Below are positions 33,680-41,200 of a DNA stretch of 64,000 bases, piece by piece. The stretch spans positions 77,252 through 141,251 of the forward strand of contig JAGMCI010000017.1 of assembly GCA_023129325.1 (NCBI GenBank), given 5' to 3'. The stretch's first letter is position 1. The number at the start of each line of letters is the position of its first letter. This DNA comes from Caldifarciminota bacterium. Its GTDB lineage: Bacteria; Hydrothermota; UBA3073; JACQXS01; JAGMCI01. The position numbers were made by a program, and so were the translations under genes. The notes under the pieces were generated by a model that was given only the letters and a program-made list of their open reading frames with translations, made no database searches and was not told where the DNA came from.

Positions 33680-34953
33680 AAATGTCAGGAAAATCAATTG
33701 CCAATTTACTAAAAATAAACTGGTGGATAGTCCTCTTTTTAGCTATTATAGGTTCTTGTGTCTTGAATATTCCTATAAGAAAGGATATACATCTATTTCC
33801 ATTTAGAATAGCATTACTTTTCTTTCTATGGTTTTTATCAACTTACATTTTTTATACAGGAAAATTTTATATATCAGTGAGAATAAAAAATTATTTATTA
33901 TTCCTCGTGGTATGGTTAAGCTGGGCTATACTTTCATTCGTTTGGGCGCAGTCAAAATTTGATGCTATTAGACATATAGTTTTCTTGAGTTTTGGCATAT
34001 TCATTATATTCTTCAGTATTTATTGCTTTCATAAAGAAAAAGATATTAAATCTCTTTTCTATTTTTGGATAAGTATGACAATTTTGTTAATTGGGATAGG
34101 AATTTTTGAAAATTTAACAATGATTCATCTTCCAAGTTCAGGAATAACTGAAAAATGCGGATATTTTGGTTTAATGAAACGGGTCCCCACAGCTGTGTTT
34201 AGAAATCCAAATGATTATGCTACATTCCTCTGTCTAACTTTCCCTTTTCTTTACGGTTTTGCAAAATATATAAAGAACCATTCTCTTAAATTTATAGGAT
34301 TTATGCTATTAGGGATTAGTTTATATCTTATAGTATCTACCCGCTCTCGGGCAAATATAATAGCCCTTTTTATAGAAATAATTGTGATATTTTTATTGCT
34401 TTCAAAGACAAGCAAAGTAAAATTTGTTTTAATTGCAGGAACTATATTTTTATGTCTCTTGATTTTACCTCAAATAAGAAATTTTTATCATCTTATGATA
34501 AGTCAAATTACTTCCTTAAAGTATCTTGGACCATCAAGCATTAGGGTTAATTTAATAAAGAACGGATGGTCATTTTTGGTTAACAGTGCATTTTTGGGAG
34601 TAGGAGCAGGAAATGTAGAATGGTATATGGCTAATAAAGCAATATATGAAACATTTGGTGACTTAAATATTCATAACTGGTGGATGGAAATTCTGGTAAA
34701 CTATGGAGTTATTATTTTTACTCTTTATGTTGTTTTCTATATTAATATCTTAGTGAACCTTTTTGCAATTTTGCGAAATACTAAAAATAATTGGATTAAG
34801 ATAGTAGCTGAAATTTGTTTTATTTCTTTAATAGGTTTTCCACTGTCATCTATATCTTCAAGTTCTATTATGGCAATAAAACCAATATGGTTATTGTTTG
34901 CAACTGCTTTATGTGTAGTTAATTGCTATAGATTACAAAATAATGTGTCTTAA
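33676..34953 (+). CDS. O-antigen polymerase/ligase family membrane protein (Wzy/WaaL-like)
   Basis: A 425-aa protein with about 11 membrane helices and one large periplasmic loop. Wzy_C-type signatures: RSRANIIALFIEIIVIFLLL in the middle, VRNLIKNG-like SIRVNLIKNGWSFLVNSAFLGVGAGNVEW, and NIHNWWMEILVNYGVI, typical of O-antigen ligases and polymerases. It would polymerise or transfer the repeat units outside the inner membrane. It starts four bases inside the previous gene's end. Confidence 0.8.
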   Translation: MKMSGKSIANLLKINWWIVLFLAIIGSCVLNIPIRKDIHLFPFRIALLFFLWFLSTYIFYTGKFYISVRIKNYLLFLVVWLSWAILSFVWAQSKFDAIRHIVFLSFGIFIIFFSIYCFHKEKDIKSLFYFWISMTILLIGIGIFENLTMIHLPSSGITEKCGYFGLMKRVPTAVFRNPNDYATFLCLTFPFLYGFAKYIKNHSLKFIGFMLLGISLYLIVSTRSRANIIALFIEIIVIFLLLSKTSKVKFVLIAGTIFLCLLILPQIRNFYHLMISQITSLKYLGPSSIRVNLIKNGWSFLVNSAFLGVGAGNVEWYMANKAIYETFGDLNIHNWWMEILVNYGVIIFTLYVVFYINILVNLFAILRNTKNNWIKIVAEICFISLIGFPLSSISSSSIMAIKPIWLLFATALCVVNCYRLQNNVS

Positions 34954-36157
34954 AAAGAAAAAAAGATTAGTTATAGCTTCAGGGTATCATACCAACAATT
35001 GGGCACACGATATCTCAACATTCATTTACTATTCAACAACTTATACTACGAGAAACTTTAAAAACACTTATATGATTGCACCTGTTCCTTCAATGCCATA
35101 TTCTCCACACGGCATTTTGAAAAGCTCTAGACCTCCTAAAAATACAAATTGGGAAGAATTTCAAAAAAAGAACAAAAATATTAAATTTTATTTCCCTCAT
35201 TTTCTTTATATGCGGGGATTATTAAAAAATAAAATAGGAGATATAGAGTTGAAGACTGTTGATAAAATAATAACAGAGGAAAAACTCTCTCCTGATATTA
35301 TTCATGCTCATTTCACATATCCTGCCGGATATATTGGGGCTAAGTTAAAAGAGATGTATAAAATCCCATTAGTTATTACAGCACATGGATATGACATTTA
35401 CGACCTCCCATTCCGAAATGAGTTTTGGAAGAATAAGGTTAAATATGCCCTTGAAACAGCTGACCTCATAATCACTGTAAGTAACAAAAATTTACAATGT
35501 ATTAAAAAGCTTGGGATAAAAACACCTTCAGAGATTATCCCTAATGGATTTGATAATAATTTATTTTATCCTAAAGAAATAAAAGAGTGCAGGAAAAATC
35601 TTGGTTTATCACCCAATAAAAAAATTATTCTTACTATCGGAGGATTAGTACCAGTTAAAGGACACAAGTATTTAATTCAAGCTATGAGAGGTGTAGTTGA
35701 CAAAATGCCTAATACATTGTGTATAATCATTGGTATAGGTCCATTGAAATCCGAGCTTAAAAGGTTAATAAATAAATTAAATTTAGGAAATTATGTCAAA
35801 TTAATCAGTGGGAAACCGCATTTAGAGCTTCCCGAATGGATAAATGCTTGTGATGTATTTGTTTTACCAAGTTTAAGAGAAAGTTTTGGTATAGTTCAAA
35901 TTGAAGCAATGGCTTGTGGTAAACCCGTGATTGTTAATGAGGAACTTCCCCTTTCCCCGTTAATAAGAGAAAACAAAGCAGGTATTTTAGTTAATATAAA
36001 AGAAATAGAAAAAATTAAAGATGTAATACTTAACTCACTTACAGATGTGAATCTGGTGAACGAAATAGGGAAAAATGGTAAAAGTCTTGTTGGGAAAAAT
36101 TTCACATGGGAAGCAGTTGCCAAAGAATTATTAAATGTTTATAAGAGATTACTATGA
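34943..36157 (+). CDS. Glycosyltransferase family 4
   Basis: A 404-aa GT-B enzyme, overlapping the polymerase gene by 11 bases. DIIHAHFTYPAGYIGAKLKE and ITAHGYDIYDLPFRNEFW mark the acceptor half; EIIPNGFDNNLFYP, ILTIGGLVPVKGHKYLIQAM, IGIGPLKSELKRL and VFVLPSLRESFGIVQIEAMACGKPV (EX7E) the donor half. It is the best-conserved GT4 in the locus. The donor sugar cannot be read from sequence. Confidence 0.85.
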   Translation: MCLKKKKRLVIASGYHTNNWAHDISTFIYYSTTYTTRNFKNTYMIAPVPSMPYSPHGILKSSRPPKNTNWEEFQKKNKNIKFYFPHFLYMRGLLKNKIGDIELKTVDKIITEEKLSPDIIHAHFTYPAGYIGAKLKEMYKIPLVITAHGYDIYDLPFRNEFWKNKVKYALETADLIITVSNKNLQCIKKLGIKTPSEIIPNGFDNNLFYPKEIKECRKNLGLSPNKKIILTIGGLVPVKGHKYLIQAMRGVVDKMPNTLCIIIGIGPLKSELKRLINKLNLGNYVKLISGKPHLELPEWINACDVFVLPSLRESFGIVQIEAMACGKPVIVNEELPLSPLIRENKAGILVNIKEIEKIKDVILNSLTDVNLVNEIGKNGKSLVGKNFTWEAVAKELLNVYKRLL

Positions 36158-37263
36158 AAGTTTGTATCTTAACATCTGTTCATCCCTGTTTTGATGTCCG
36201 CATCTTTCACAAAGAGGCAAGGACATTAGTTAATGCTGGTTATGATGTTACTTTAATTGTTCAACATACTAAAAATGTGATAGTGGATGGAGTAAAAATT
36301 ATTGCTTTGCCAAAACCTAAAAATAGATTTTTCAGGATTTTTGGAACTACCTGTCAAGTATTTATGCTTGCTTTAAAGCAAAGAGCGGATATCTATCATT
36401 TTCATGACCCGGAACTCCTGCCTATAGGAATCTTATTAAAAATTCTGAGAGAAACAAAAGTTATCTATGATGTTCATGAGGATGTATCAAAACAAATATT
36501 GTCAAAATACTGGATTCCTAAGTTATTGAGAGGACTAATTTCTGTGTTGTTCAATTTATTTGAAAACTTATTATCTAAAAAATTTGATTATATTATCACT
36601 GCAACGGTTAACATCAGGAATAAATTTAAAATCGGTAAAGCAATTGATATTAAAAATTATCCAATTGTAGACTCCAATTTTCAAATAATACACAGTTATA
36701 ATAAAAACAAATACACCATAATCTATGTTGGTGGATTAGAAAGAATCAGAGGCATTAAAGAAATTGTTAGGGCTCTGGAATTTGTAAATCCTAAATATAA
36801 TGTTACCCTAAAATTATTGGGGGAATTTTCTGAAAAATCTTTTGTAAAAGAAGTTAAAAATTTAAAAGGTTGGGACAAAACTTATTTTTTAGGCTATGTG
36901 TCTTATAGGGAAATATACAAATATTTAGAAAAAGTAAATATCGGGTTAGTTTGCTTTCTTCCAGCACCAAATCATATATTTTCAATGCCAAATAAACTCT
37001 TTGAATATATGGCTGCAGGGTTGCCAATTGTCACATCTAATTTCCCTCTCTGGAAAAAAATTGTTGAAGTTAATAAGTGCGGATTAACTGTTAATCCTTT
37101 AAACCCAAAAGAGATTGCTAAAGCAGTAGAATGGTTAATAGAGCATCCTGATGAAGCCGAAAAAATGGGAGCTAATGGTAGAAAAGCAGTCTTGGAAAAA
37201 TATAATTGGGAAAAAGAAAGTAAAAAATTATTAAAACTCTATGAAGACATTCAAAAGAAATAA
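36154..37263 (+). CDS. Glycosyltransferase family 4
   Basis: A 369-aa enzyme with a GT4-like donor half (IIYVGGLERIRGIKEIVRALEF, NKLFEYMAAGLPIVTSNF) and an N-terminal half starting VCILTSVHPCFDVRIFHKEARTL with DIYHFHDPELLPIG. This N-terminus is common in GT4 proteins near capsule loci. It starts four bases inside the previous gene (ATGA overlap), as part of the same transcript. Confidence 0.82.
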   Translation: MKVCILTSVHPCFDVRIFHKEARTLVNAGYDVTLIVQHTKNVIVDGVKIIALPKPKNRFFRIFGTTCQVFMLALKQRADIYHFHDPELLPIGILLKILRETKVIYDVHEDVSKQILSKYWIPKLLRGLISVLFNLFENLLSKKFDYIITATVNIRNKFKIGKAIDIKNYPIVDSNFQIIHSYNKNKYTIIYVGGLERIRGIKEIVRALEFVNPKYNVTLKLLGEFSEKSFVKEVKNLKGWDKTYFLGYVSYREIYKYLEKVNIGLVCFLPAPNHIFSMPNKLFEYMAAGLPIVTSNFPLWKKIVEVNKCGLTVNPLNPKEIAKAVEWLIEHPDEAEKMGANGRKAVLEKYNWEKESKKLLKLYEDIQKK

Positions 37264-38260
37264 TTTGTCCCTCATTTCTATAATAATTCCTTGCAGGAAT
37301 GAAGAGAAGTTTATTTCAAAGTGCCTTAATTCTATTATTGCCAATGATTATCCAAGAGACAAATTAGAAATTCTTGTTGTTGATGGGATGTCTACGGATA
37401 AGACAAGAGAAATAATATTAGATTTTGCACAAAAGCATTCTAATATCAAAGTATTAGATAATCCTAAAAAGATTACTTCTACTGGATTAAATATTGGGAT
37501 AAAAAATGCAAAGGGAGATATTATAATTATTATTGGAACTCACACTTGTATTATGCCAAATTTTTTAAAGAAAAGCATAGAAACCTTGAGCCGAGTTAAT
37601 GCAGATTGTGTCGGAGGAACAATTGAAAGCATACAAGAAGGTTTTATGCCGTCAGCTATCGCTTATGGTATGAGTTGTCCATTTGGAATTGGAAATGCCG
37701 CATTTAGATACTCAAAGAAGGAAGGATGGGTTGACACAGTTGCTTTTGGTGCTTACCCAAAAAAAGTTTTTGATAAGATTGGTCTATTTGATAAAGAATT
37801 AGTGAGATGTCAAGATGATGAGTTCAATTATAGATTACGAAAAGCAAGGGGCAAAATATTCTTAAATCCTGAAATTAAATCCTACTATTATCCACGCTCT
37901 TCGCTTAAAAAATTATGGCATCAATATTTCCAATATGGATTTTGGAAGGTGCGTGTCTTTCAAAAACATCCCAAAATGATGCAAATTCGTCAGTTCGTTC
38001 CAGGAGCTTTTGTATTTGTTGTGGGACTTAGCTTTATAATAGGTATTTTTTATACGCCATTCCTATGGATGTTTGGAAGTATTGTTTTGTGTTATTTAAT
38101 GAGTTCACTCTTTTTCTCATCTATAGTTGCTAAACAGCATAGCTGGAAATATTTTTTGGTTATGCCAGCCATTTTCTCTACTTTACATATCGGTTATGGA
38201 ACAGGTTTTTTGACAGGGCTTGTAAGATTTATAAATAGATGGAAGAAATGTAAGGCATAA
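37241..38260 (+). CDS. Glycosyltransferase family 2 (ExoA-like)
   Basis: A 339-aa inverting GT-A enzyme. ISIIIPCRNEEKFISKCLNSI begins the fold; VVDGMSTDKTREII and NAKGDIIIIIGTHTCI give the nucleotide site (the usual DxD is replaced by a GTHT stretch, as in several ExoA-like enzymes); RCQDDEFNYRLRKARG is the catalytic ED motif region. Two to three C-terminal membrane helices anchor it. It resembles succinoglycan beta-glucosyltransferases. It overlaps the upstream GT4 by 23 bases. Confidence 0.82.
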   Translation: MKTFKRNNLSLISIIIPCRNEEKFISKCLNSIIANDYPRDKLEILVVDGMSTDKTREIILDFAQKHSNIKVLDNPKKITSTGLNIGIKNAKGDIIIIIGTHTCIMPNFLKKSIETLSRVNADCVGGTIESIQEGFMPSAIAYGMSCPFGIGNAAFRYSKKEGWVDTVAFGAYPKKVFDKIGLFDKELVRCQDDEFNYRLRKARGKIFLNPEIKSYYYPRSSLKKLWHQYFQYGFWKVRVFQKHPKMMQIRQFVPGAFVFVVGLSFIIGIFYTPFLWMFGSIVLCYLMSSLFFSSIVAKQHSWKYFLVMPAIFSTLHIGYGTGFLTGLVRFINRWKKCKA

Positions 38261-38322
38261 AATTTGTTGACAAATGCACTTAAATAGAGTAAAAGTAGAG
38301 ATAATATAAAATAAAAAAAGAA

Positions 38323-39573
38323 ATGAGAAAAATTCCGTTTACCATTCCAGATATAGAAGAAGAAGAAATAAAAGAAGTTATTGATACTTTAAAGTCGGGC
38401 TGGATTACTACAGGTCCCAAGACTAAAAAGTTTGAAGAACAGTTTGCCAAATATATTGGCTGTAAGCATGCAATTGCAGTTAATTCTTGCACAGGAGCTA
38501 TGCATCTTGCATTACTTGCTTACGGAATTGGAAAAGGAGATGAAGTAATCACTACACCCTATACATTTATCTCAACGGCAGAGACAATAATTCATACTGG
38601 AGCAACTCCTGTCTTTGTGGATATAGACCCTAAAACTCTCAATATTAACCCTGAAAAAATAGAATTCAGAATTCGGAATTTCCCGAAGGGATCCCGACCC
38701 CATCGGGACGGGGCAGAATTAAGAATTAAGGCAATAATGCCTGTGCATATTGCCGGACAGCCTTGTGATATGGATGAGATACTTGATATAGCTAAAAGAT
38801 ATAATCTTATTGTAATTGAGGATGCTGCACATGCTTTATCTGCAGAATATAAAGGTAAAAAGATAGGCACTATTGGCGATGTCACTTGTTTCAGCTTTTA
38901 TGCCACTAAAAATTTAACAACAGGAGAAGGAGGAATGATAACTACAGATGATACAGATTTAGCAGAAAAAATGAGGATATTGTCTTTACATGGAATGAGC
39001 AGAGATGCCTGGAAGAGATATACAAAAGAAGGCTCTTGGTATTATGAAATTTTAGATGAAGGGTATAAATATAATATGTCCGACATCCAGTCAGCAATTG
39101 GGATTACACAACTCCAAAAACTTGAAAAAATGCAAGAAAGGCGAAAAGAGATTGTAGAAGTTTATAATGAAGAATTAAAAGAAATTGATGAAATAATTAC
39201 TCCCCAACAAAAGGAAGGGACAAAACATGCCTGGCATCTTTATATCATCCAGATTAAACCAAAGCTCCTGAAAATCAATAGGAATGAGTTTATTAAAGAA
39301 CTTTCAAAAGAAGGGATTGGGACATCTGTTCATTTTATACCTCTTCATCTTATGCCTTATTACAAAAAGAAATATGGATTTAAACCTGGAGATTTTCTAA
39401 ATGCAGAGTATGTGTATGAAAGGGCAATTTCTCTTCCTCTTTATTCAAAACTTTCTAAAAGTGATGCTCAATATGTAGCAAAAATAATTAAAAAAATAAC
39501 CAAAAATAACCTGCCTCGCTCGCCTCGCTGGAGCTTCGGCGAAGCGGGCCCACGAGTCAAGGCGGGTGCGTGA
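38323..39573 (+). CDS. DegT/DnrJ/EryC1-family sugar aminotransferase
   Basis: A 416-aa PLP enzyme that probably aminates a keto-sugar nucleotide for the polysaccharide. GWITTGPKTKKFEEQF, NSCTGAMHLALLAYGIG, VIEDAAHALSAEYKGKKIG and SFYATKNLTTGEGGMI (PLP Lys) are all present. Two stretches are repeat-coded: residues 114-135 (around FPKGSRPHRDGAELRI), where relatives run directly from PEKIE to KAIMPVH, and the last 20 residues (LPRSPRWSFGEAGPRVKAGA). Both keep the frame. A TTGACA box lies upstream at 38267, but its -10 partner is unclear. Confidence 0.85.
   Translation: MRKIPFTIPDIEEEEIKEVIDTLKSGWITTGPKTKKFEEQFAKYIGCKHAIAVNSCTGAMHLALLAYGIGKGDEVITTPYTFISTAETIIHTGATPVFVDIDPKTLNINPEKIEFRIRNFPKGSRPHRDGAELRIKAIMPVHIAGQPCDMDEILDIAKRYNLIVIEDAAHALSAEYKGKKIGTIGDVTCFSFYATKNLTTGEGGMITTDDTDLAEKMRILSLHGMSRDAWKRYTKEGSWYYEILDEGYKYNMSDIQSAIGITQLQKLEKMQERRKEIVEVYNEELKEIDEIITPQQKEGTKHAWHLYIIQIKPKLLKINRNEFIKELSKEGIGTSVHFIPLHLMPYYKKKYGFKPGDFLNAEYVYERAISLPLYSKLSKSDAQYVAKIIKKITKNNLPRSPRWSFGEAGPRVKAGA
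38663..38728. repeat. Composite palindromic insertion in DegT gene
   Basis: A GC core, CCCGAAGGGATCCCGACCCC followed by ATCGGGACGGGG, is nested between AT-rich AGAATTCAGAATTCGG and CAGAATTAAGAATT arms. It adds about 20 codons to a conserved region and keeps the frame. Confidence 0.8.
39511..39567. repeat. GC-rich composite repeat forming the DegT C-terminus
   Basis: CTGCCTCGCTCGCCTCGCTG, GAGCTTCGGCGAAGCGGGCC and CACGAGTCAAGGCGGGT. Parts match elements at 31848, 58580 and 62935. It codes for the last residues of the aminotransferase. Confidence 0.85.
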
Positions 39574-39646
39574 AGAACACCGAATGCTAAATAAGGAATC
39601 AAGGTGTCAATCCGCCTTAGGCGGACTCGAACCCTATTTTAATTAG

Positions 39647-40255
39647 ATGATTAAACGAATAATTGATTTTAAGGTCTCTGGAATATTAATATTAATTCTA
39701 TCTCCCCTTTTTTTGCTTATCTCTTTTCTTATAAAATTAGATTCAGAAGGTCCTGTTTTTTATAAATCTTCGAGAATAGGCAAAGATGGAAAGCCTTTTC
39801 AAATTCTTAAATTTCGGTCAATGATAAAAGATGCAGAACTAAAAGGTTCGAAAATAACTACAAAAAACGATTCCAGAATTACACATATAGGTAAAATATT
39901 ACGCAACACAAAACTTGATGAACTTCCGAACTTAGTTAATGTTCTAATAGGTGAATTAAGTCTTGTAGGTCCTCGTCCAGAGGTTCCGGAATATGTTGAA
40001 AAATATAGCCCCAGAGAACGAGAAGTTTTAAAACTCAAACCGGGCATAACAGGACCTTCACAACTAAAATATATAAATGAATCTTCACACCTCCATAATC
40101 TCAGCAAGGATTATCCTCAAATCCTATCTGATAAATTGACTCTTGACATTGAGTATTTAAAGAATGCATCTCTTATATTTGACATAAAAATCTTATTCTC
40201 TACTTTGAAAGCGCTATTTGTAGGCACGATTTCAAATCGTGCTTGCACAAATTAA
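39647..40255 (+). CDS. Initiating sugar-phosphate transferase (WcaJ/WbaP-like)
   Basis: A 202-aa monotopic phosphoglycosyl transferase that attaches the first sugar phosphate to undecaprenyl phosphate. One N-terminal membrane hairpin (ILILILSPLFLLISFLI), then GPVFYKSSRIGKDGKPFQILKFRSM, TKLDELPNLVNVLIGELSLVGPRPEVPEYV and LKPGITGPSQ, the core PF02397 motifs with the Asp-Glu pair. The last 11 residues (VGTISNRACTN) are encoded by the TGTAGGCACGATTTC repeat. It closes the polysaccharide locus. Confidence 0.88.
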   Translation: MIKRIIDFKVSGILILILSPLFLLISFLIKLDSEGPVFYKSSRIGKDGKPFQILKFRSMIKDAELKGSKITTKNDSRITHIGKILRNTKLDELPNLVNVLIGELSLVGPRPEVPEYVEKYSPREREVLKLKPGITGPSQLKYINESSHLHNLSKDYPQILSDKLTLDIEYLKNASLIFDIKILFSTLKALFVGTISNRACTN

Positions 40256-40267
40256 ATTTGTGCCTAC
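40219..40267. repeat. Double-hairpin element, copy 2 (inverted relative to 3312)
   Basis: TGTAGGCACGATTTCAAATC followed by GTGCTTGCACAAATTAAATT and TGTGCCTACA. It is the reverse complement of the 3312-3359 unit with few differences. It supplies the final codons and stop of the sugar transferase. Confidence 0.88.
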
Positions 40268-40286
40268 ATTAAAATTTAAATAAGAA

Positions 40287-41057
40287 ATGAAAATTTTGTT
40301 TATAGGTGATATAGTTGGAAATCCTGGTAAAGAAATTATTGCTACTAAGTTACCTGCTCTTAAAAAAGAAGAACAAATAAATTTTGTGATTGCAAACGGA
40401 GAGTGCGCCGGAGAAGATGGCTCTGGACTCAAACCACAGGATGTAGAAGAACTCATATCTCTGGGGATAGATTGTATCACTTCAGGCGAGGAAGTATGGC
40501 GAAAGAAAGAGATTGTTGAATTTTTGGAAACAAGTCCATCTACTCTATTAAGACCATTAAATTATCCTCTTGGCGTACCTGGACTTGGAAGTTTTATTTA
40601 TAAACCTGAAATAGCGGTAATAAATTTACTTGGTCGTGCTTTCTTAGTAAATGTTGATTGTCCATTTAGAATAGGGCTGAGTGAACTTGAAAAAATAAGC
40701 CCAAAAGCCAAAATTATCATAATTGATTTTCATGCCCAAGCCACAGCAGAAAAACAAGCCTTTGGCTGGTGGGTTGATGGAAAAGCATCCGCAGTAATAG
40801 GAACTCATACTAAAATCCAAACTTCAGATGAAAGAATCCTTCCGGGTGGAACCGCTTATATTACATCCGCCGGACTCACAGGAATACAGGATGCAGTTGG
40901 GGGAATGAAAAAAGAGCTTTACATTGATTATTTTTTGAAAGGAATTCCTATAAAATTTAAGCCAGCTCCTGGAAAAGGAAAATTAAGCGGTGTAATATTA
41001 AACATAAATAAAGTTACTGGTAAAGCTCTCTCAATTCAAAGAATCCAACTCGGTTAA
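40287..41057 (+). CDS. YmdB/TIGR00282-like phosphoesterase with altered metal site
   Basis: A 256-aa protein clearly homologous to YmdB, a dimetal phosphodiesterase (2',3'-cyclic nucleotides) linked to RNA turnover: MKILFIGDIVGNPGKE, FIDFHAQ-type IDFHAQATAEKQAFGWWVDGKASAVIGTHT and LPGGTAYITSAGLTG. However, several expected ligands differ: NGEC where the family has NGEN, SGEEVWRKKE where it has a GNH-type motif, and GTHTK where it has GTHTH. The asparagine, GNH and one histidine are therefore missing. It may bind one metal, bind differently, or be inactive. The family consensus is from memory. Confidence 0.8.
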   Translation: MKILFIGDIVGNPGKEIIATKLPALKKEEQINFVIANGECAGEDGSGLKPQDVEELISLGIDCITSGEEVWRKKEIVEFLETSPSTLLRPLNYPLGVPGLGSFIYKPEIAVINLLGRAFLVNVDCPFRIGLSELEKISPKAKIIIIDFHAQATAEKQAFGWWVDGKASAVIGTHTKIQTSDERILPGGTAYITSAGLTGIQDAVGGMKKELYIDYFLKGIPIKFKPAPGKGKLSGVILNINKVTGKALSIQRIQLG

Positions 41058-41065
41058 TCTATTCC

Positions 41066-41093
41066 TTGACAAATCAAAAAAATAAAGTATAAT
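41066..41093 (+). promoter_or_regulatory. Promoter of 990-aa secreted protein gene
   Basis: TTGACA (41066-41071) and a perfect TATAAT (41088-41093) are 16 bp apart. The predicted leader of about 100 bases holds a TCAGAAG/TTCTGTTTTCTG hairpin and a strong ribosome site. Confidence 0.75.
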
Positions 41094-41127
41094 CTTAAAA
41101 TAAAGTCGCAGATTATACAGAAGGAAC

Positions 41128-41181
41128 AGAAGTCAGAGGTCAGAATACAGAAGTCAGAAGAATCTGTTTTCTGTTTTCTGT
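41128..41181. repeat. TCAGAAG ... TTCTGTTTTCTGT inverted repeat in 5' leader
   Basis: ACAGAAGTCAGAGGTCAGAA with TCTGTTTTCTGTTTTCTGT. It lies in the transcribed leader just before the Shine-Dalgarno site, so its hairpin could affect translation or mRNA stability. Confidence 0.75.
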
Positions 41182-41186
41182 GGGTT

Positions 41187-41196
41187 AAAGGAGGTG
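41187..41196 (+). promoter_or_regulatory. Strong ribosome-binding site
   Basis: AAAGGAGGTG, four bases before the ATG at 41201; essentially the full anti-Shine-Dalgarno complement. Confidence 0.85.
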
Positions 41197-41200
41197 TAAG

